Both the position numbers and the translations under genes were made by a program. A DNA stretch of 20,626 nt from CAYVMP01 sp964452635 (GTDB lineage: Bacteria > Patescibacteriota > Minisyncoccia > Phycocordibacterales > DATDWN01): contig CAYVMP010000012.1 of the NCBI GenBank assembly GCA_964452635.1, positions 1 to 20,626 on the forward strand, given 5' to 3'. Below the pieces are notes generated by a model. That model ran no database searches. It was not told the origin of the DNA and saw only the letters and a program-made list of their open reading frames with translations. Position 1 is the stretch's first letter. Every line of letters starts with the position of its first letter. Below are positions 1-5,275 of the stretch, one piece after another.

Positions 1-2173
1 CGTTTGGAATATCACATGTTGTAACTTCTGGACCAAGTTTTGTATCACGAACATTAACCACAAACTCCTCAATGTGAATTGATGTGAATTTACTATTTTT
101 TACAACACGCTCTGAGAGAATGATTGCGTCTTCGTAGTTACTTCCGCTCCATGACATGAATGCAACAAGCATATTCTGTCCAATTGCTGTTTGACCGTGT
201 TCTGATGCACTTGTATCTGCGAGCACATCACCCTTCTTCACCTTGTCACCCACAGAAACTGATGGACGCTGGTGGAATGCGGTAAATCCGTTTGTTCGAG
301 AAAATGTAACAAGTTTGTATGTTGTCTCCTTGCCCTTACTGTTTTTCACTACGATTTTAGTACCGTCTGCATGCATGACAGTTGCATCCTCAGTAGCAAC
401 AACCAAACGTCCTGTATCTCGAAGTGCTCTACTTTCCATACCTGTTGCAACGAGTGGAGCTTCAGGAACGATACATGGAGTTGCTTGTTTCTGCATGTTT
501 GATGCCATAAGTGCTCGGTTCGCTTCGTCGTGGTTTAGGAATGGAATCATCGATGTCGCAATAGAAAAAGCCTGATTTGTCGCAACATCGATGTAATCAA
601 CTTTGTCCTTTGGAACAGTACTTGGTTTTCCTTCAATACGAACCTCAACTTCTGAAACAGTGATTTTGCCGTCAGCATCGTATGGAGTTGCCGCATGTGC
701 AATCGCATAACTTTCTTCTTCTGATGCGTTCAAATACACAATCTCATCTGTTATTTTTCCATGCTTTACTTTTGCATATGGAGTTTCAATCATTCCGAAA
801 TCATTGAGGCGGGCGTACACAGAAAGACGCAATACGAGACCGATGTTTGGACCTTCTGGTGTGTGGATTGGACAGAGACGGCCATAGTGAGATGTGTGAA
901 CGTCACGAACTTCAAATCCCGCACGTGCACGGTTCAATCCTCCGGGACCAAGCGCAGACAGTGTTCGAAGATGTTCGATTTCTGCAAGTGGGTTCTCCTG
1001 AAGCATGAACTGTGACAGTTGGTTCGTAGTGAAAAACTCCTTAATACGTGCCTGAAGAGGTTTTGGAGAAATAAACTGAACTGGCAATGTCACATCAGTA
1101 TCGATTGTCGACATTCGGTTCTGAATATTTCGTTTGATCTGCGCCATACCTGTTCGGATTTTCTGCTGGAATAGCTCACCAACAAATCGAACACGACGTG
1201 AACCCAAGTGGTCAATATCGTCCTCCATTGATCCGGGAGTTGTGTTGAGCATCGCAATGTGAGACATGATCACAACAACATCAGCGAGAGAGATAGTTTT
1301 GCGTTCCAACTCCTTCTCATCAAGTTTCTTGCCAAATCGTTTATTAAATCGGAATCGTCCTACTCGAGAAAGGTCGTATCGTTCAACATCAAAAATTGAG
1401 TTAACGAATTCCTTTGCATTTTCTGCTGTCGCAAGATCACCGTCTCGAAGTCGCTTGTGAATTTCGATATATGCATCTTCGATACTTTTGCCAGAGTCCT
1501 TTGTGAGCGTTTTCTCTATAGCCGCGAGACCTGCAGGATCACCTGCAAAGAGTTTTTTAATTGTTGCATCATCTTCTGCTCCCAATACTCGAAGGAGAGT
1601 TGTTCCGGGGAATTTTCGCTTTCGGTCAATACGAACATAGATCATACCGTCCTGTTCAGATTCAATCTCAACCCACGCACCTCGTGATGGAATGATTTTT
1701 GCACCAAAAAACTTCCGACCCTTTGACTCAGATGCTGTGAAAAATACTCCGTATGATCGAGCAAGTTGAGGAACAATAACACGCTCGATACCAGAAATAA
1801 TGAACGTACCGTGAGATGTCATGAGGGGGAAATCAGCCATGAAAATCTCCTGTTCCTTTTCGGTACGCAAAATATGGTTCTTCAATCGAACCTTAACCTT
1901 GAGGGATGCGTCGTATGAAAGTTTGTTGTCCTTTGCGTAATATTCGTCAAACTTTGGCTGAGAGAGCTCAAACCCAGTGAAATCGAGGGTGAATTTCTTC
2001 TCTGAGTAGTCTTTGATAGAAGAAAACTCCTCAAACACTTCTTTAAGACCCTTTTCGATAAGCCATGTAAACGAGTCGAGCTGAGGCTCAACAAAGTTCG
2101 GCATGTCTACCAAGGGTTTCTTGAACCGACTGAAAAACTTCTGTGGTCGTGCAAGCTGTGTTGTGTGTGACAT
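1..2173 (-). CDS. rpoB: RNA polymerase beta subunit, 5' part (3' end outside window)
   Basis: Catalytic-core subunit of DNA-dependent RNA polymerase. I translated the minus strand from the ATG at 2173-2171; 724 codons stay open to the window edge, so the C-terminal part is missing. Diagnostic stretches include the N-terminal PNFVEPQLDSFTWLIEKG, the lobe sequence ending ISGIERVIVPQLARSYG, the rifampicin region LSQFM...SALGPGGL (residues 386-412) followed by RAGFEVRDVH, and TPEGPNIGL. No Shine-Dalgarno precedes the ATG. The gene has its own promoters at 2358-2386 and 2409-2436, and no rplJ/rplL lies immediately upstream. The N-terminus is about 125 residues shorter than E. coli beta when aligned at the rifampicin region. 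Several rifampicin-contact positions differ from E. coli (see findings). Identity is essentially certain. Confidence 0.98.
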   Translation of the reverse strand, partial: MSHTTQLARPQKFFSRFKKPLVDMPNFVEPQLDSFTWLIEKGLKEVFEEFSSIKDYSEKKFTLDFTGFELSQPKFDEYYAKDNKLSYDASLKVKVRLKNHILRTEKEQEIFMADFPLMTSHGTFIISGIERVIVPQLARSYGVFFTASESKGRKFFGAKIIPSRGAWVEIESEQDGMIYVRIDRKRKFPGTTLLRVLGAEDDATIKKLFAGDPAGLAAIEKTLTKDSGKSIEDAYIEIHKRLRDGDLATAENAKEFVNSIFDVERYDLSRVGRFRFNKRFGKKLDEKELERKTISLADVVVIMSHIAMLNTTPGSMEDDIDHLGSRRVRFVGELFQQKIRTGMAQIKRNIQNRMSTIDTDVTLPVQFISPKPLQARIKEFFTTNQLSQFMLQENPLAEIEHLRTLSALGPGGLNRARAGFEVRDVHTSHYGRLCPIHTPEGPNIGLVLRLSVYARLNDFGMIETPYAKVKHGKITDEIVYLNASEEESYAIAHAATPYDADGKITVSEVEVRIEGKPSTVPKDKVDYIDVATNQAFSIATSMIPFLNHDEANRALMASNMQKQATPCIVPEAPLVATGMESRALRDTGRLVVATEDATVMHADGTKIVVKNSKGKETTYKLVTFSRTNGFTAFHQRPSVSVGDKVKKGDVLADTSASEHGQTAIGQNMLVAFMSWSGSNYEDAIILSERVVKNSKFTSIHIEEFVVNVRDTKLGPEVTTCDIPN

Positions 2174-2225
2174 ATATATAGTGCGTTTATAAACAAACCG
2201 TATAATAAAAACAAACGAAAACAGA

Positions 2226-2242
2226 CTCTTTCCTGTAAGAGC
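2226..2242 (-). promoter_or_regulatory. weak hairpin in the rpoB leader, possible attenuator
   Basis: Minus strand CTCTT-ACAGGA-AAGAG forms a five-pair stem (six with a G-U pair) in the 5' leader, followed by a T-rich tract down to about 2200. It resembles a weak intrinsic terminator ahead of rpoB. The stem is short and low in GC, so it may be chance. Confidence 0.2.
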
Positions 2243-2357
2243 GTATATTGTTCCCCCTAATTTGTTATGAAATTAAACCCAAAGTAGTAAAAGGACCAAA
2301 TTAAACCAATGTATCCCCTTCTTTCACCCTTGACTCAATCATGTGAAGTTAAAGTGA

Positions 2358-2386
2358 AGTATACTCCCTTGGGGATAATCCGTCAA
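2358..2386 (-). promoter_or_regulatory. sigma70-type promoter P1 of rpoB
   Basis: Reading the minus strand: -35 TTGACG (2386-2381), a 17-bp spacer, and -10 TATACT (2363-2358). The predicted start is near 2351, giving a leader of about 178 nt before the rpoB ATG at 2173. Both hexamers differ from consensus by one base and the spacing is ideal. Direct repeats of GTGAAGT (plus strand 2343-2349 and 2354-2360, 11-bp period) overlap the start region. Confidence 0.75.
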
Positions 2387-2408
2387 GTACTTTTTCATAA
2401 ATGCAAGC

Positions 2409-2436
2409 ATTTTATCCACATACTATCCACAGTCAA
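2409..2436 (-). promoter_or_regulatory. possible upstream promoter P2 of rpoB, overlapped by DnaA-box-like sites
   Basis: Minus strand: -35 TTGACT (2436-2431), 16-bp spacer, -10 TAAAAT (2414-2409). The spacer is nearly filled by two tandem DnaA-box-like sequences, so binding there would block polymerase. Weaker than P1 because the spacing is one base short. Confidence 0.5.
2412..2431 (+). promoter_or_regulatory. tandem DnaA-box-like sites in the rpoB promoter region
   Basis: TTATCCACA at 2412-2420 is a perfect match to the E. coli DnaA box consensus. CTATCCACA at 2423-2431 has one mismatch. They are in the same orientation, 11 bp apart (about one helical turn), between and on the promoter elements of P2. 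That these are DnaA targets in this organism is inferred from the motif only. Confidence 0.45.
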
Positions 2437-2493
2437 GTTGACGACCACGAAAGAGCGCTAGTACCCAATCCTCAAACTCTCATGCCTGTCTAC

Positions 2494-2522
2494 TTGTCAT
2501 ATTCAGTGTGAAATGGTATGAA
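2494..2522 (+). promoter_or_regulatory. promoter of the plus-strand small gene
   Basis: Plus strand -35 TTGTCA (2494-2499), 17-bp spacer, -10 TATGAA (2517-2522) with an extended TGG at 2514-2516. The predicted start falls near 2529-2530, only 3-4 nt before the ATG at 2533. The ATG at 2518 lies inside the -10 box, so it could not be on this transcript. Confidence 0.5.
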
Positions 2523-2532
2523 TTGGGAAGAT

Positions 2533-2808
2533 ATGAGCACAACAAACACAAATTTAAAAGATATTCTTGCCAAGCGAACCTTGGTAACACCGGGTGCTGG
2601 AGAATTTTTTGACATGGTCGGTAAGGCCACAAATGGAACAGTACTCATGACAAAAAAACAGGAAGAGCTTCTCATTGAAGAACTCTGTGATGTGGCAAAG
2701 GAGTACGAATCCTCCAGAGCTTACTTTAATCGTAATGCACTAAGAAAATTTGCAAGAAGAGAAGCAATCCGTATTGCCAAATGGGTCAATACATGCAAAG
2801 GCTTCTAA
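2533..2808 (+). CDS. small protein of unknown function
   Basis: The only plus-strand gene I support. Read from the ATG at 2533 it encodes 91 residues; an in-frame ATG at 2518 would add five residues but overlaps the predicted -10 box. The protein is soluble-looking and mostly helical, with an acidic middle (EELLIEELCDVAKEYE) and a basic C-terminal helix (RNALRKFARREAIRIAKWV) that could bind nucleic acid. I recognise no family. Support for a real gene: protein-like composition, a promoter ending just before it, and a strong intrinsic terminator 17 bases after its stop. It diverges from rpoB across a shared regulatory region and converges on the EVE gene. Confidence 0.75.
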   Translation: MSTTNTNLKDILAKRTLVTPGAGEFFDMVGKATNGTVLMTKKQEELLIEELCDVAKEYESSRAYFNRNALRKFARREAIRIAKWVNTCKGF

Positions 2809-2825
2809 AAAGATACGTTCAGCCA

Positions 2826-2858
2826 CCCCGTCACGCTCATCGTGCGGGGTTTTGTTTT
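2826..2858 (+). terminator. intrinsic terminator of the small plus-strand gene
   Basis: CCCCG-T-CACG-CTCAT-CGTG-CGGGG (2826-2849) forms a nine-pair GC-rich stem with one bulged T and a 5-base loop, followed by TTTTGTTTT. On the minus strand the stem is not followed by T residues, so it should work only for plus-strand transcription. Confidence 0.88.
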
Positions 2859-2864
2859 ACCAAC

Positions 2865-3332
2865 TCATTTACCCAACATAACCACCCCCTTGAAATGCTT
2901 CTCCGATACTTGCTGAACAGAGAGCCTACTGCCCGTTTGAGCGACGACCATGTCTCGTAGATCTGAATCAAATTTAATCTGTGCAAGTGTGACTGGGTTT
3001 TTAAATTTTTTCACAAATTTCAAATCAACACAGTACCAGATAGGGTTCGTCTTGGTAGCCTTCGGATCGTAGTGTTCATCTGTGCTGTCCTGCGCAGTCA
3101 AATCTGGATGTACGAGAGTGGTCACTTCTGCAATACCCGCAACAGCAGGAACCTTCCCCGAGTGGTAAAAGAGCACTCGGTCACCGACACCCATTGAGTC
3201 TCGCATGTAGTTTCGTGCCTGATAGTTTCTCACACCAGTCCACGGTACACCGCCCTTCCTGCGAGCACTCTCACTCATGAAGTCATCAATCGAGTAACAC
3301 TCTGCATCACTTTTTACAAGCCAATATTTCAT
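2865..3332 (-). CDS. EVE-domain protein (PUA-like superfamily, THYN1-type)
   Basis: A 155-residue protein that is essentially one EVE domain. It opens with MKYWLVKSDAECYSIDDF, followed by WTGVRNYQARNYMRDSMGVGD (residues 31-51), RVLFYHSG (52-59), GIAEV, and YDPKAT...NPIWYCVDLKFV. This is the order seen in the THYN1/EVE family, whose members bind modified nucleobases in an aromatic cage. Its ATG overlaps the stop of the upstream alkyltransferase gene (ATGA at 3332-3329), implying translational coupling. It is the only gene here with a GGAGAAGG-like purine stretch upstream, but that lies 13 nt from the ATG and within coding sequence. Family identity is strong; the ligand here is unknown. Confidence 0.9.
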   Translation of the reverse strand: MKYWLVKSDAECYSIDDFMSESARRKGGVPWTGVRNYQARNYMRDSMGVGDRVLFYHSGKVPAVAGIAEVTTLVHPDLTAQDSTDEHYDPKATKTNPIWYCVDLKFVKKFKNPVTLAQIKFDSDLRDMVVAQTGSRLSVQQVSEKHFKGVVMLGK

Positions 3333-3592
3333 ATGTGTGATTTATAACCTTCTCCTTTTAAGAGTTTTATCTTCTGTTCTCTTCCTCCACGATTATACTC
3401 CCCAAAGGTACCGTCAGACCGCACCACACGATGACACGGTATTTTCGGATCATAATTTGCTTTCATAATATTCCCAACAACTCGCGATGCACGTGGACTT
3501 CCTGCTTTCTGTGCAACTTCGGTATACGTGAGAACCTTACCTTTTGGAATCATTTTCACCACTTCTTTTACTTTTTCTGTAAATGTTTTCAT
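3329..3592 (-). CDS. MGMT/Ogt-family DNA alkyltransferase domain protein
   Basis: An 87-residue single-domain member of the O6-alkylguanine-DNA alkyltransferase family, lacking the N-terminal domain of full-length Ogt/Ada. The helix-turn-helix part reads YTEVAQKAGSPRASRVVGNIMKAN, with the family's conserved Tyr and Arg-finger positions. The active-site motif is PCHRVV with the acceptor Cys present, unlike alkyltransferase-like (Atl) proteins where it is replaced. It ends with a GEYNRGG...KIKLLKGEG segment typical of the family. By homology it would flip out O6-alkylguanine and transfer the alkyl group to Cys. It sits in the coupled chain DUF167 - MGMT - EVE, with ATGA overlaps at both ends. 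Confidence 0.92.
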   Translation of the reverse strand: MKTFTEKVKEVVKMIPKGKVLTYTEVAQKAGSPRASRVVGNIMKANYDPKIPCHRVVRSDGTFGEYNRGGREQKIKLLKGEGYKSHI

Positions 3593-3870
3593 ACCGATAT
3601 TTCAAATATTTTTTGCTTTGATACTGCTCCAGCAACAAGTCTCACCTGAGAGCGTGCAATATCAAAATACTCTGCAAGTGCTCGAACAACTGCGTCATTC
3701 GCCTTTCCCTCTACGGGCGAAGCAGTTACAGATACTCTATAGAGAGACATCTCCATTATTCGAGACTCAGACGTATCAGTCTGAGAGATACCGAAATCCA
3801 ACTGTGGTTGATCAACTCGCTCAACACTTTCCTTTTTTGAATTTGGTTTTACAATCACGCGTATTCGCAT
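3589..3870 (-). CDS. DUF167 (YggU-like) family protein
   Basis: Read from the ATG at 3870 this is a 93-residue protein; the frame extends upstream to 3936, but that would overlap the DUF1761 gene and the extra residues do not fit the family. The N-terminus MRIRVIVKPNSKKESV and the C-terminal half VSVTASPVEGKAND...VRALAEYFDIARSQVRLVAGAVSKQKIFEI match the DUF167 pattern (PVEGKAN and the KxxxI end). Residues about 19-42 form a longer loop than usual. Function in the family is unknown. Its TGA overlaps the ATG of the alkyltransferase gene, and it starts 25 bases after the DUF1761 stop. Confidence 0.88.
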   Translation of the reverse strand: MRIRVIVKPNSKKESVERVDQPQLDFGISQTDTSESRIMEMSLYRVSVTASPVEGKANDAVVRALAEYFDIARSQVRLVAGAVSKQKIFEISV

Positions 3871-3895
3871 ACACAAACAAATTATTGAGTTGACG

Positions 3896-4321
3896 TTATC
3901 GAGAGAGAAGAAACGCTGTAACCATGATACCAACAAGCTGGTAGCTAATCATAATAAATATCTGCTTTGGCCAAAATTGCTTTTTTGTATTTGCCCACAC
4001 AACAGATGAAATCTGTGTAGGAACAATGAATCCGAGCCAAATAAGTCCAGCAACAGCATACGCATTGAGACTAATCTGTGGATCACGCAAATACTGTGTA
4101 AACAGTGCAAAAACCAATGTAAATATAAATGTGAGGACTATCTGAAGCACATAGAACGGTGTCATTTCTTTCTGCATCCGCTTGATCTCATCGGGTGAGA
4201 GTGTTGTCGCCCCCATGATCTCCATCCACCATTTACCAAACATGAGTGGTGAATACCACAGCGCTCCGAGAATAAACTGAACGACTGTTGCTATAAACAC
4301 CACTGTATAATTTATTTCCAT
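3896..4321 (-). CDS. DUF1761 family integral membrane protein
   Basis: A 141-residue protein with four likely membrane helices at about residues 6-23, 55-77, 86-106 and 119-139. The first loop carries GALWYSPLMFGKWW, characteristic of DUF1761 proteins. The family has no established biochemical role. The loop between helices 1 and 2 (LSPDEIKRMQKEM) is charged and probably cytoplasmic or amphipathic. The gene follows the metallopeptidase gene after an 81-bp AT-rich spacer containing a possible extended -10 promoter, and precedes the DUF167 gene by 25 bp. No Shine-Dalgarno is seen before the ATG at 4321. Confidence 0.85.
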   Translation of the reverse strand: MEINYTVVFIATVVQFILGALWYSPLMFGKWWMEIMGATTLSPDEIKRMQKEMTPFYVLQIVLTFIFTLVFALFTQYLRDPQISLNAYAVAGLIWLGFIVPTQISSVVWANTKKQFWPKQIFIMISYQLVGIMVTAFLLSR

Positions 4322-4361
4322 GTAATTATATTAATATAATAAATGACTCGTATATGTATAT

Positions 4362-4370
4362 ATAATACCA
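4362..4370 (-). promoter_or_regulatory. possible extended -10 promoter upstream of DUF1761 gene
   Basis: Minus strand TGG-TATTAT (4370-4362) lies in a very AT-rich spacer, predicting a start near 4355 and a leader of about 34 nt. No good -35 hexamer is visible, so this rests on the extended -10 alone. Confidence 0.35.
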
Positions 4371-4402
4371 TATAAAGAGTGCCGAAGTCATTACCGACCA
4401 AC

Positions 4403-4879
4403 TCACCTTGTGTACATATTCATGTGCAGTCTCTTGAGTTCGTCCACGGCAAAAGAATAATCAGGGATAGTCTGTCCAACCAAATCCCAAAATTTCTTTG
4501 AGTGATTAAACTCTCCGAGATGGCAAAGCTCGTGAACTATAATGTAGTCTGCGAGATGTGCAGGGAGTAGGACAATTCGATAGTTAAAGTTCATATTACC
4601 CCTACTCGAACAACTTCCCCACCGTGTTTTCTGATTTTTAATATAAATTTTACCAATTTTAAACCCGTAAAACGTATTCCAATATTCTATTTTCTGACGC
4701 ACCAATTCCCGCGCCTGTTCTTTGTATGTTAGGTACGACACCCGAGATGAACGTGATACTTTTTTCTTCCCCTTCCTTCTTACGCTCCTGAGCACCATTC
4801 GCCGTCCCACCCGCGCTCCATACACCCACACACCACCAATCCTCCCCATCCGCCTCAACATCGAGTGTAATGTAGTCAT
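4403..4879 (-). CDS. YgjP-like (DUF45) zinc metallopeptidase domain protein
   Basis: A 158-residue protein with the YgjP/SprT-type zincin motif HELCHLGEFNH: His116, Glu117, His120 and third ligand His126, followed by SKKFWDLV. Upstream it has TRWGSCSSRGNMNFNYRI (85-102), also diagnostic of the family. Many relatives have a longer N-terminal beta region; here the first 45 residues are short, Arg/Lys-rich and atypical, so it is a compact version. Predicted cytoplasmic zinc-dependent hydrolase, substrate unknown. A perfect TATAAT lies exactly 7 nt upstream of the ATG (4887-4892), which suggests a leaderless mRNA starting at the A of this ATG and supports this start. Confidence 0.88.
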   Translation of the reverse strand: MTTLHSMLRRMGRIGGVWVYGARVGRRMVLRSVRRKGKKKVSRSSRVSYLTYKEQARELVRQKIEYWNTFYGFKIGKIYIKNQKTRWGSCSSRGNMNFNYRIVLLPAHLADYIIVHELCHLGEFNHSKKFWDLVGQTIPDYSFAVDELKRLHMNMYTR

Positions 4880-4886
4880 GGGGTGT

Positions 4887-4892
4887 ATTATA
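4887..4892 (-). promoter_or_regulatory. -10 box for a predicted leaderless metallopeptidase mRNA
   Basis: Consensus TATAAT on the minus strand (4892-4887), then seven bases, then the ATG at 4879. No good -35 is visible. The spacing places transcription start on the start codon, as in known leaderless bacterial mRNAs. Confidence 0.45.
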
Positions 4893-4906
4893 ACCTACCC
4901 ACGATT

Positions 4907-5275
4907 CTATTTCTTACCTTTAAAATACTGATAAAGAAAATAGAAAACAGAGATAGTTGAATATAGACCGACAAGAATTAAATTTATTGATTCTCCATCA
5001 AAATTCAACATCCCAGGAGTACCATCACCAATTAAATAACCCAAAAATACTGAGAGAGTACCCAATCCAATACTAGTTACTGACCACATTCTATATTTTT
5101 GATCACTTAATTTATAACCCAAAATACTCAAAACAAAAATGGAAACACTCCAAACAAAAATATATCCAACAAACTGATCTATATGATAATTAAAAGAATT
5201 ATTAGTATAGGAATATTCAAATAAATAGATTAACCCACTTATGAACAAAAATACTAAAGCTATTTTCTTTTTCAT
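4907..5275 (-). CDS. small four-helix membrane protein, unknown function
   Basis: A 122-residue hydrophobic protein beginning MKKKIALVFLFISG. Likely membrane helices lie at about 5-20, 35-53, 63-82 and 97-116, with a basic C-terminus (FKGKK). I recognise no family. Its ATG overlaps the stop of the upstream hydrolase gene (ATGA at 5275-5272), so it is probably translated by coupling. The gene is visibly more AT-rich than its neighbours, as is the last part of the hydrolase gene before it. A role in anchoring or immunity for the secreted hydrolase is possible but unsupported. Confidence 0.75.
   Translation of the reverse strand: MKKKIALVFLFISGLIYLFEYSYTNNSFNYHIDQFVGYIFVWSVSIFVLSILGYKLSDQKYRMWSVTSIGLGTLSVFLGYLIGDGTPGMLNFDGESINLILVGLYSTISVFYFLYQYFKGKK

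Larger units (their letters stand above)
2174..2532. promoter_or_regulatory. divergent intergenic region between rpoB and the small plus-strand gene
   Basis: No gene is supported here. It holds the rpoB leader, both rpoB promoters, the DnaA-box-like pair, a 10-bp direct repeat AAATTAAACC at 2270-2279 and 2298-2307 (28-bp period), the GTGAAGT direct repeat near +1, and the promoter of the plus-strand gene. All are placed between the two start codons. Confidence 0.8.

Noticed and set aside
2201..2206. Plus-strand TATAAT
   Set aside because: No -35 at proper spacing and no plus-strand gene close downstream.
2490..2675. Minus-strand frame opposite the small plus-strand gene
   Set aside because: The plus-strand gene has a promoter, terminator and protein-like composition; the minus frame has none.
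3528..3893. Plus-strand frame of 121 residues
   Set aside because: Lies opposite DUF167 and MGMT, both of which have clear family motifs; no promoter or conserved sequence of its own.
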